From: Calcarisporiella thermophila CBS 279.70 | Lineage: Eukaryota; Calcarisporiellomycota | Assembly: GCF_041956535.1 (NCBI RefSeq) | Contig: NW_027192195.1 | Coordinates: 660,150 to 724,149 of the forward strand | Direction of reading: 5' to 3' | DNA: 64,000 nucleotides | Translations under genes and position numbers: made by a program | Shown here: positions 1 to 10,017 of the stretch, piece after piece | Position numbering within the stretch: the stretch's first letter is position 1 | How the letters are laid out: each line of letters opens with the position of its first letter | Notes under the pieces: model-generated | The model's input: only the letters and a program-made list of their open reading frames with translations | Told to the model about the DNA's origin: nothing | Databases searched by the model: none

Positions 1-1449
1 CAGTTTGTCCTTCTCCTCTGCCCCGTTTTCTTCTCGTCCACGGCAGATACTTATGCCGCCCACCAGGTTTTACCAACCTCGGGGACACAAACCACCCAAA
101 CACTACCGCCATTGTGAATCTAACCATGATCAAGCTCACAATCACCGAGAGCGTAAGCATCATGACGACATTGGCTGCAATACATCCTACAGTATCGCGT
201 GAGATAACACCAACAGCATAGCGTCCCTCGAGGCAATCCATTGCATCTTTTGTTTCAGGACGTGTTGCGAAAGCAGCAGTAGCATCGCGACCGAGCCCTC
301 TTAAAATTCGCTCGTGAACAGATGTGCCGAAATAAGGATCACCGTGCTCGAGATACAAGCTCATGTTAAGAACCAGATTATTCAGCACCATAAGGCGAGT
401 ACGAGGATCAAGATGATTTGGAATAAGATCTTCCCATTCGAAAAATAGAGCACCTAAAGGCCGCAAAACCTGTCTCAAATCACCCAAAGGAATGCACTGT
501 GGCGCTACTATCCACCCTCCATACGGACTATACACTATGCAGCTTCTGTTATTAAGCGCTCGCATATTCCTGTCATATAAGACACAGCTTCCACCAGTTG
601 CATCAAATAGCCCAGAGAGATCCACTCCCTGATAATCTTTTAAAAGTTCAATCCCATAATGTGCAAGGAATATTCTCATATCATTAAAGCGATAAAGTTC
701 GCCATGCACAGAAACGTCCTCTCGCCACACCTTTACAGGCTGACCCGCAGGTCCCGGCTGAGTGTAGGAAAAGGAGACGCGTTTCTCGGGACATAAGAGA
801 GGTTGCAGACCATAGGTGATGAATCCCAAAAGGCCACAAAATATTAGAATAATAAAACACAATGCAACCTGTATGGAACCATTTATAAGTTGGTTAATAT
901 GGGTCGCTTTTGTTACAATACTTTGGTGAAATCGATACTTACTTTTTCTCTCCATGCCTGTTGCACCAATTTGTTTTTTTTTCCACAACACGTCCTCAGC
1001 AAAAACCCTGGCACGCAACATGTCACAAGCCATGAAAAGAGTGTCCAAATACCCAGTGGGACTTCCCCTTCTTCTCCATTACTCGGCTGCTCTTTGTTAT
1101 TCGGAGCTACCATTGGTCTTCGCACCGATCTGGCTCTGTGAATCTCTGAGCCATCACGAATCAGAGGTTGGCGTGAACGGTGTCGATCTGGTCTTATAAG
1201 AGAATGTGTACGATCGAACTGGCGATTTTCAGCAGTGTAATTTTGTACTCGAAGAAGCTCTCGGTCATGAATACGATGAGATTGCTGTACAATTCGAGTA
1301 TGAGAATGGGGAGGCGGTGTTGGCTGCTGACGGTTAACTTGCTGCTGAGAAGGTAAAGTATATTGTGAGCGATGAGCTGGATCACTCTTATGTATAGGAC
1401 TGGTTGGATATTGAGTATGGTTGTGATAGCGAGATCTCTGGCTACTCAT
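1..1449 (-). CDS. Chitin synthase, class IV/V (Chs3-like) division, N-terminal part; cut by window edge
   Basis: Integral membrane enzyme that polymerises UDP-GlcNAc into cell-wall chitin. Exon 1 is 1449-943 (169 codons) and exon 2 runs from 868 off the left edge, open throughout. The 74 nt intron has a GTAAGT donor and CAG acceptor. The first 130 residues are a polar, Arg/Gln-rich cytosolic tail. Membrane segments follow at about 132-152 and 170-190, with the family motif QAWREK between them. Next comes a soluble cytochrome-b5-like stretch (WREDVSVHGELYRF, then GVDLSGLFDA). A long hydrophobic segment of about 28 residues and a basic RRKRGRG stretch end the visible part. The catalytic GT2 core (QRRRW and related motifs) must lie beyond base 1. 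No myosin motor precedes the visible region, so class IV is favoured over V/VII. Family assignment rests on the N-terminal architecture alone. Confidence 0.85.
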
Positions 1450-1990
1450 TATTTAAACACGCTCTAATAAAGATTAACAGAATTATGAAGAGAGAGAAGA
1501 AAAGGAGAGAAGGAATTTTCTAATAATATTCAGAAGAATTACGAGGTTATAAGGACCAAAATGGAACAGAAACCATCATAAAAGAGGAATTGAGCGCAAG
1601 GCAGCAAGGAATAAAGATGCACGGTAACTGAAGAATGGAAATTTGTTAATCTCGTCCTGATTTGGAAAGCTCGAAATGTACACGTTACAACTTACAATTT
1701 TGCACTCGAGATTAAAAAATTATTATTGATATTGATATTGATCAAAGATGGTATTCTACCATAATATGGTAGAATACCATCTTTGAATGTACACGATTTC
1801 CTACGGAAATTCATCATTTGTTTAGAAAAGAGGCAAGCTAAACTTTAATTCGACCGGTACTAAGTTTCTTATATGGGCTATACAGTATCGAGATATAGAA
1901 TTGTAGAATGAATGAACTAATGGTTATCTATTAATTCCTTTATAAGCAACCAAATATCCACAGCATAATAGAAATAATATAATCAGATAC
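1450..1990. other. Gene-free AT-rich promoter/intergenic DNA
   Basis: Upstream region of the chitin synthase. No open frame of interest is seen on either strand. It contains a short tandem of gatatt units near 1727-1740 that runs into a perfect 45 bp palindrome. The 3' half resembles the flank that follows the kinase gene copies further right, so this side of the island is probably old duplicated DNA. Confidence 0.6.
1742..1786. repeat. Perfect 45 bp palindrome (22 bp arms, 1 nt centre)
   Basis: The left arm (1742-1763) starts TCAAAGATGG. The right arm (1765-1786) is its exact reverse complement, with a single A between them. The decamer aatgtacacg occurs at 1675-1684 and again at 1786-1795, bracketing the segment that carries the palindrome like a possible target-site duplication. 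A transcript would fold into a near-perfect hairpin. It could be a miniature inverted-repeat element, a cruciform-forming site or a double terminator; none is proven. Confidence 0.8.
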
Positions 1991-2115
1991 ATTTTAATGC
2001 TAATTTGATGGTGGTTGCGATGAAGGAGTTAGGAGATTGTGCGACATAGTATTCTATACTGATGCAAATTATGGCAAGCATACAATCGTAGAACTTATAA
2101 AGCTGGCTTCGTAGT
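1991..2115 (-). pseudogene. Decayed 3' end and 3' flank of the nuclease-kinase gene family
   Basis: About 20 bases beginning tgctaatttg near 1998 match the last codons and stop of the intact copy at 5738-5760 (tail PPSN-stop). Beyond that the sequence diverges. A second stretch (ggagttaggagat, then atcgtagaac, about 2030-2105) resembles 9030-9105 near the third relic. This suggests the broken copy 3099-5361 once had a complete kinase C-lobe whose remains end here. Confidence 0.55.
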
Positions 2116-2483
2116 AGCACGATAAACGATAAATATAAGCAACAATAACTCTCTGTGATGTTCAAGGACTGTTTGATGTATCACCTAATGTTTACCTAAA
2201 ATAAAAAGTAGATGTTTGAATTCTACTCTTACTATGGCTGACTTACATATTTAATGATATGGTATGGCATCCCGCTGACCACCTATTTCCCTTGATAATA
2301 GCTTTGATTAAGGCTTCACAGATATTTCAAGTCTATAAATGATTAAGACTTTCCATTGGGCGAGTAATTAGTCATTTCCTGCTGTTCGTAGTGGCTCGCT
2401 AAAGAAAGACTCCAGCAATATTCCACAAAAATAAAGTTGCCAGTGGATGAGAACTTTTAATGATCCAATGCATTCTCGTGAAA

Positions 2484-2650
2484 CATATATGGCTACGAGG
2501 CTGGTTTAAAATGCCCTCGAAGATATTGAAAAGACCGATTTGACTATGTAGTTAGATTTTTATGGAATTGTACACGATCCTCTCTTCAGCGAGTCCCTTT
2601 GAACGCCATGAATTCCTTAATCGTTTGTACAATAGCTGTTTCTAATCCCT
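2484..2650 (+). pseudogene. Inverted, decayed fragment of the nuclease-like exon
   Basis: Read on the plus strand, this stretch aligns over roughly 150 nt, almost without gaps, to the exon of the intact copy that encodes the ELDFCG region. Shared blocks include gttagattttt, cctctctt and acaatagctg/acagcaat. It carries in-frame stops and many substitutions, so it is not coding. Its orientation is opposite to all other copies, and it lies inside the space where the broken copy should have its kinase C-lobe. That implies an inversion or a separate insertion. Confidence 0.7.
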
Positions 2651-3098
2651 TTTATGCTTGATAAATATCCCTAAAACCCTTATAAAGAGTTATTGTTGAA
2701 ATATTCACGTGATCTGCTGGACATCATATCACATCGAAAGGTATGAAGTGCAATGATGAGGTTGTCACACAAATATTTCCGCACGAATTACAAACACTTC
2801 AAACAACTTTCCAAAATAATCGTAATTGTCGGGCTTCGCAGAGATTTACTGTATTGTTTTCATCTGTACTCTTACGAAGACAACTCGAATGTGCAGCTTG
2901 ATCATATGCCTGCCATAATATCGTCACTGCAATACAATCTAATAGAGCAGCACAAATATTAATATATGGCATTTTACACCTAATATAATGCCATTCTGAA
3001 AACTAAACATTTAATCACAGTCAGGTAATTCCTGTAGCCTAGACATCAATCTGGATTTCTAACCCAGGCTTGCTGGTGGTGTTATAAAACGTAATTCG

Positions 3099-5361
3099 AG
3101 TAGTCATACCATGACATCACGACCTTCATTCCACTAGAGTTTCTCCAAAATCATGCCATAGCAGTTTCCAAGCTGGAAGAACTCGAATAAGCGGACCACA
3201 TTTGTCACATCCTTAAGTTGTAGTGCACATAGATTGAATAAATTTCACGGTTAAAGAAGATAGCGTATCTAAGTAGCATAACTACCTGCAACTCTTGGAT
3301 TTCGCTTCCATCGCCAAATTTTACTACCAAAACGTAATCACAATCTCGGCGTCGAAGATGAAATGCACGCGAATGCCCATTCTGATAGTATGAGTGAACG
3401 ATATTTAACGCGTATATGAATATATCAATGGTTAATGTCATAGATATGGATGAAAATGTCTTACGTGTCCTAATAGAGTAATTAACTCATAGCCATACTT
3501 CATAGCGAATCGTAGCATTGTGAAAGCAACAGGCCTTCTTCCCTGCTATCATCGGTACCACCTCTGTCGCGCTCTTTGCCCTTTCTTGAGAGTTTCATGT
3601 ATGGAGTGTATTTTGTCACTGACGGACAAGATTTGAGTCCAGGCTGTGGTCCTGGAAATCGATCTAGGATATGAACTCAAATTAATAATTCTAAATAGAA
3701 AGATGTGTGTGAAAACTTGCCTTTACTTATATGGCCAGGTTGTCTTCGAAGACTTAAGTAATTCAGCATCGCATCTCGGACAGGTCCACGGAGGAAGCTA
3801 CTAATTTTGAGGATGTGTTCAAAGTTGGCAACTAGAACATTGTCGATTGTTAATCGTCCTTTAAGTATTTGCTCTTGAAGACAGAAGTTGAATTTCACAA
3901 TATCGTTGCGGCGTTCGCGGACAGGGTGCATTTCCACGAATTCAAAATACCCATTTGTTGATAGCAGGACTCCATACACTCGGAGTTTCTCAACATGTAT
4001 ATCAGCTATAGGTCGAGCCATTATTTCTAAAGAACGCCGCAGTAGTTGTGCTAGTTTGCGAGTGTCTTTGTGTGCTGACTCCATAGGATCTCTTGGACCC
4101 TCGACCTCAACAATGAATATTGGGATTTTCTCATCGCCATAATCCAAAACACCGCTGCAGAGATCAGCTTTAGGTTTCCAGATCTGGTTGACCTGGATTG
4201 AACATTGCTGTTGAACGAAAATCCGAGCAATTCCTGCCGTGCGTAGTGGTATGCCAAAGAGAGGCTCAAGCACTGTCCCACAAAAATCTAACTCCACGGC
4301 CGATCTAGCGTATCCAATGGCCTCCAGCGCATTGCATACCAGACTTGTAGACAGGTATTTCTCTCGAGGCGGGAACTGAATATCCAACTCTCTCCAGTTG
4401 TCTGCAGTCACTTTGGGCGGTGTGGTGCTGAGGGCTATGTTCTGGGTGGTTTGCGATATCGTCTATAAATCGTATATTTTCAAATTTTAATGTATATCCG
4501 TTCTACACATATGCAACACACTTACCCTAAAAGCTCTTTCGAATACTTTAATCACCTCTTGCCTTTTGTTCTCTGTTATCAGGATAGGAAATACGTAGCG
4601 CCAATCGAGCGAAAGGAGGTCGTGTGGGGTGGGAGCTAAGAGACCCCTCAAATGCTCGGTGAATGAATCGGAAGCTTCACGCAAGGTGTTACTGTCGAGA
4701 GTCTCAGGTGGCCAACGTGAAGCCAAATCATATCGAAATATATGTAGGGCAGCCATGGTAAGGGAGGTATTTAAATATCTACGAATAAAGTTAACCTCAC
4801 ATTAATCTGTTGAATAGTGCAGAGATTTACATGGCTGTGCTTTTAGCATCTTCTCTGCTATCACGCTGCCAAGTTGAATAAATGCAACGAGCGTATGTTT
4901 GCCATATTTTCGCGTCGACAAAACATTCTAGAGAAAGAGGCATAGGTGTATTAATATATGTATGCTTTGATATATATAAAGTAAAACGATATTCCATACT
5001 CGATGTGATATCATCATTTAAACAATACACTTGGTCGAGGTTAGGTGAATCCCAATCAAACACTGGAGTTATAGTCATTGTTGCACACTCTGTGGTCTGA
5101 GTTGATAAGGGAGTTGAAAATGTAATTCGCGGACTTTCTCCCTTAGATTGAGTCTCAAGTGGTATGTGGGGCATTATGGAACTAATTGCAACATTATTCG
5201 ACGTTCTTGTTTTCACTTTTTTCCTCGCTTGCTGAACATCATTCTCTCCTGTTAATAATTATATACAGCTCTTCATTCTAGTTAAACAAACAGATATTTT
5301 TCTCACCCTTTACTTTTTGCTTTTTCGTTAATGCAGTCTGCAATCTGGTCTTCGGAGGCAT
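3099..5361 (-). pseudogene. Broken copy of nuclease-like/kinase gene (tandem duplicate of 5739-8702)
   Basis: It is collinear with the intact neighbour from its ATG at 5361, with the same introns and phases. The nuclease-like exon (3677-4411 plus upstream codons) is fully open and very similar to the intact one. Damage lies 3' of that. The linker exon near 3521-3540 lacks about 16 nt relative to the intact copy, which shifts the frame to a TGA at 3500-3502. The kinase N-lobe exon also carries a TAG at 3134-3136 where the intact copy has Glu. Similarity stops at about 3099, so catalytic loop and C-lobe are gone. A truncated protein of about 520 residues with the nuclease-like part could still be made. 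High similarity across exons and introns suggests a recent duplication, or gene conversion that kept the 5' half alike. Confidence 0.8.
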
Positions 5362-5738
5362 ACAGACAGCCTTTTAATGTCGAAAATATTAGTCTTTATA
5401 CCAAGAAAATATCTAGTTTTGTGACAGGCATTTCAAATTAATAAACTATCAAAAAGATATGAATTTTATTCCTTAAGGGAACCTTAAACCTCAGGTTAAT
5501 TTGAAAAAGTTTAAAACAATTTTCAATTATTATGATAGATTTAGAGCTCTCAATGCACACGCTTGCCAACAAAAATCGAACATTTATTTTCGCAAAGGAG
5601 CATACTACATTATTATGTTTTGTAGTGAGACTCGTGTGTATCCTAGAAAATATCGAGATATACAGTAATATGGATATAGACAAGTAGGCAAATTGCCACA
5701 ATAGAGTATAAGTACTAAATATCAGAGCGAGTTTATTG
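5362..5738. other. Spacer between the two array copies
   Basis: AT-rich DNA that serves as upstream region of the broken copy and downstream region of the intact copy. A segment at about 5650-5700 (atcgagatata, then aattgccaca) recurs near 8940-8985 and weakly near 1880-1900. It therefore appears to be the conserved 3' flank of each array unit. No separate gene is seen. Confidence 0.6.
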
Positions 5739-8702
5739 CTAATTTGATGGTGGTTGTGACTCGGGTGTCGGGATATCGAGCGGTATCTTTTGTTCTAGAT
5801 ACTTCAACACATCTAAGGCAGTAGGACGCTTACTTGGAGAGCTATGGATTAGACGTGGTCCAAGTGGGCCTGCGAAGGTATTGCAAAAATTGGTTACATA
5901 TACCAGTGCATAATAAATGGGTCCCAACTCACCAAGACTTGATAACAAATACATATATTGGAGGGTTCTGCCTGCACTGTAGATGTCCGCTGGATATCCA
6001 TGCGGCTCACCTCGATCGACCTCTGGAGCAATGAACGTGTCAGTACCAGCATTACTGATGGTGGTCGCATCTCCAATTTTCTCGGCTAGGTTAAAATCGA
6101 AGAGAGCCCATCTATCAAACAAGAATGGCACATAATTGTCAGAAGAGAATATCCTTTTAGAGAGGGAGAAAATAACAGCAGTATGCAAGCAATGGTGAAT
6201 AATGTAGAGTGCTTAATGAAGTACCGGTTTCTCATAGGGCTGTATCCAAAATTGTCAGGCTTAATGTCGTGATGGACAATTCCTCTGCTATGGAGAGCAT
6301 GGAGTGCCGAAAACAGATCCTTAACATATCTCTCCTGTTTCGGTAAAATCAAGGTGGAGGTGATAGAAAATCAGCAAATAGCAATGGCACGTGTAGTTGA
6401 AGAAGCGAGTAGTCATACCATGACATTATGATCTTCATTCCGCTCGAGTTTCTCCAAAATCATGCCATAGCAGTTTCCAAGCTGGAAGAACTTGAATAAA
6501 CGGACCACATTTGTCACATCCTTTGGGTGTAGTGCATGCGAGTTAAATAAATTATACGATTAAAGATACCGAATCGAAGTGGCATAGCTACCTGCAACCC
6601 TTGAAGATATTGAATTTCCCTTCCATCGCCAAACTTTACTACCAACACGTAGTCATTATCTCCACGTCGAAGATGGAATGCACGTGAACGACCGTTCTGA
6701 CCATTTAGATGAATCACATTAAATGCGTATATGAATAGGTCAATGGTAAGCGTCATGAGTATAAAAAAATGCCTTACATCTCCTAGTAGAGTAATAAATT
6801 CATAGCCACACTTCATAGCATGACGCAGCATGGAGAAACCAACTTTTTGAATATCACCATGGTATTCTTCCTCTCCGTTATCATCGTTACCCTCTTTGTC
6901 TCTTTTTATGCCCTTTCTTGAGGGTTTCTTTTCTGGAGTGAATTTTGTCGATGATGGGCGAGATTTGAGTCCAGGTTGTGGTCCTGGAAACCGATCTAAA
7001 ATATGAACTCACATTAATAATTCTGGATAGATTTGTGGTGTGAGTGTGAAAACTTGCCCTCACTTATATGGCCAGTCTCTTCTATAAGTTCTAAGTAGCT
7101 TAGCATCGCATCCCGAACAGGTCCACGGAGGAAGCTACTAATTTTAAGGATGAGCTCAAAATTAATACGCTCAACTCTCTCAATTTGTAATCGTCCTTCA
7201 AGTAATTTCTCTTGAAGACAGAAGTTGAATTTCACGATATCGTTGCGGCGTTCACGGACAGGATGCATCTCCACGAATTCAAAGTAGCCATTTGTTGATA
7301 GAAGGACTCCATACACTCGGAGTTTCTCAACATGTATATCAGATATAGTTCGAGCCATTATTTCTAAGGAATGCCGCAGTAGTTGTGCTAGTTTGCGAGT
7401 GTCTTTGTGTGCTGACTGCATTGGATCTCTTGGACCCTCGACCTCAACAATGAATATTGGGATTTTCTCACTGCTACGAACTATGCCACTGCAGAGATCA
7501 GGTTTAGGTGCCCAATTCTGGTTGACCTGGATTGAATATTGCTGTTGAACGAAAATTTCGGCAATCCCTGCCGTGCGTAGTGGCTTGCCAAAGAGAGGCT
7601 CAAGCACTGTCCCACAAAAATCTAACTCCACGGCCGATCTAGCGTCTTCAATGGCCTCCAGCGCATTGCATACCAGACTTGTAGACAGGTATTTCTCTCG
7701 AGGCGGGAACTGAATATCCAACTCTCTCCAGTTGTCTGCAGTCACTTTGGGCGGTGTGGTGCTGAGGGCTATGTTCTGGGTGGTTTGCGATATCGTCTAT
7801 AAATCGCATATTTTCAAATTTTAATGTATATCCGTTCTACACATATGCAACACACTTACCCTAAAAGCTCTTTCGAATACTTTAATCACCTCTTGCCTTT
7901 TGTTCTCTGTTATCAGGATAGGAAATACGTAGCGCCAATCGAGCGAAAGGAGGTCGTGTGGGGTGGGAGCTAAGCGACCCCTCAAATGCTCGGTGAATGA
8001 ATCGGAAGCTTCACGCAAGGTGTTACTTTCGAGAGTCTCAGGTGGCCAACGTGAAGCCAAATCATATCGAAATATATGTAGGGCAGCCATGGTAAGGGAG
8101 GCATTTAAATATCTACGCATATATTTAAGTTAACCTCATATGAATTTGGTGGAGTGCAGGTATTTACTGGACGGTAATTTTATCCTCCTCCGTCTTGTCT
8201 CGCTGCCAGACTAAATAAGCATTACGAGCATATTTTTGCCATAATTTCGCGTCAGCAAAACATTCTATAGAAAGACGAGTATGTGTGGTAATATATGTGC
8301 GCTTTTTGTATCTATTATAAAATGATTTTTCTTACCTGACTTGATCTCATCATCTAAATAATACACCTGATCAAGATTGGGAGAATCCCAGGTAAGTTCA
8401 GGTGATATTTCTTTTGATGAGGACTCTGTGATCTGAGTTGCTAAAGGAGTTGAGAACTTAATTCGCGAACTCCCTCCTTTAGATTGGATCCTTTGTGGTG
8501 TGTGGGGCATTATGGAACTAGTTGCAACAACTTCTGTTTGTGATGACTTTGTTTTCGCTCTTTTCCTTGCTGGCTGATTTTCATCTTTTCCTGTAAATAA
8601 TATATATGCCTTTTCATACTGGTAATAAACAAGCATATATTGTAATTCCTCACCCTCTGCTTTTTTCTCCAAAGCATGTTGTAGTCTTGTTTTCGGAGAC
8701 AT
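5739..8702 (-). CDS. PD-(D/E)XK nuclease-like plus protein kinase fusion, CR/Crinkler-like effector candidate, intact copy
   Basis: Eleven exons join with consistent phase into 757 codons: 8702-8654, 8590-8336, 8264-8168, 8112-7860, 7796-7064, 6995-6778, 6696-6592, 6520-6419, 6334-6225, 6153-5933, 5869-5739. All introns are GT-AG, 55-84 nt. Residues 1-150 are polar with a basic patch ARKRAKTK (24-31), a possible nuclear signal; no secretion signal is seen. Residues about 235-450 look like a restriction-endonuclease fold: ELDF (275-278), PD (317-318), IVEVE (334-338). The usual Lys of the ExK motif is Glu here. Residues about 525-745 form a compact kinase: Lys556 in VVKF, HHDIKPDN (catalytic Asp627, Asn632), DFN (660-662) replacing DFG, APE (683-685), DIYSAG. 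The ATG at 8702 is shared with the broken copy; an in-frame ATG at 8750 is not. Function is inferred from architecture only. Fungal and oomycete CR effectors often pair nuclease and kinase modules, and a purely intracellular role is equally possible. Confidence 0.75.
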
Positions 8703-8924
8703 ACTGTCATCCTTTAATATCGAAAATATATTTTTTTGATTTGATAACAAGAGATTCTTTTCGCGTTTCCTGACTGAAGCATATTTATTTTTAATGGGAA
8801 ACTTTCAGATAAAAACAAACGAAAAATTAATAGCCTTTACTATTGATATAATCGGATCGGATCCTCACACTTATTAACATTCATACATTTTTTCAAATAA
8901 CTTTGATTTAGTAGATTTATACTC

Positions 8925-9245
8925 TTTACAGCATCGGGATATATTAGTCTATGGGATATAAGAATAGACAAAGTGCAAAATTGCCACAGTGTAATAAAAA
9001 CAATATATTCACATTCGTTTCCGACCCGCTAGTTAGGAGATCATGTAGCATTGAATATTATGCGGATACAATATCACGGCAACCATATATCGTAGAAAAT
9101 ACAGAGCTATTAACGTAATAATGCAGGCGGAGAAAAATATACTTTAATTCATTGCGTGAGATTAGAGGGTCTCCACGTCATACCAAATTATATACTGGGC
9201 AGTCAAGGTGAGGAAGGCATACAAATATCTAAGAATACATTATAA
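8925..9245 (-). pseudogene. Third array copy reduced to its two ends
   Basis: Positions 8935-9110 resemble the 3' flanks of the other units (tcgggatatatt, attgccaca, gttaggagat, tcgtagaa). Positions 9168-9240 resemble the 5' exon-4/intron-3 border of the intact gene (gggcagtcaaggtgagg, then acaaatatct, against gggcagccatggtaagg and ttaaatatct at 8080-8111). Everything between is missing, so an internal deletion of nearly the whole gene is inferred. The start codon region is mutated. Confidence 0.55.
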
Positions 9246-10017
9246 AAATGCATCTTCGTTAAGCCAAAGGTAATAATGCAAATTCGTCAATGCTGTTATG
9301 CCTTATAACCTGTTCAGTGGTTTGGCCAATCAGTGACTTTGTTAATTGTCGAACGCGTAGATTAAGGCGATTTTGTTTATAAAAGAGATTATTCTAAGTA
9401 TTTTGCATGCAGGATGACCATTGGCAGAAAAATATGTGATTATAGCAATGCCTTACTTTACACTTTTAAAAGTGCTAGAAAAAGTTGTTGAGATTTGGTT
9501 TCGAAGAGATCGATCTCACTAAAAGTGAATGGGTCTTAATTATTCCGAAAGTTGTTAAATATTCCAGAAAGAGGGCAATAATCGGATAATAGATCTAAAA
9601 AAGCTGGCTATAAAATGAGTAAGAGGTCTGAAAGGACTTGACAACTTGGCTGCAAAACTACTTAAGAGGTGGTCAGACTATGGAGATGTACAGTATGATA
9701 CGAGGCAATAGATAATACAAAAAAGTATATAATATTGAATGAATCCTTTTGCCATTTATTCTCAATATCAAGGCAGAGAGACTTAGAAATGAAAGCTACT
9801 TTTATGTTTCTGTATTCTTAATGAAATACACATATAAACTGAAGATGAACAAAAAATACGATAGAAATATTATACGTATATAAAAGAAAATGCAGGCGAA
9901 AAAAAAAAAACTGAACTTTGCATTCAATGAGCTATGGTATATGACGATAAAAGATAAATAATAATAAAACATGGCGGCAAGCAAATAATAATAATAAGAG
10001 AAAAGAAAATAGGTGGA
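9246..10017. other. Gene-free AT-rich DNA at the right border of the island
   Basis: No convincing frame on either strand. It holds A-rich runs near 9900 and forms the downstream region of the CSL gene, whose stop is at 10018. Base composition becomes clearly richer in GC on entering that gene. Confidence 0.5.

Noticed and set aside
4827-5216. Frames at 4827-5216 and 8265-8750 as separate small NLS proteins upstream of the nuclease gene
   Set aside because: A conserved GTAAAT donor and CGTAG acceptor in both copies join them in frame to the next exon, so they are the N-terminus of the same protein.
8703-8750. Upstream in-frame ATG at 8750 for the intact nuclease-kinase gene
   Set aside because: The extra 16 codons are not supported by the second copy, whereas the ATG at 8702 and the following residues are conserved in both.
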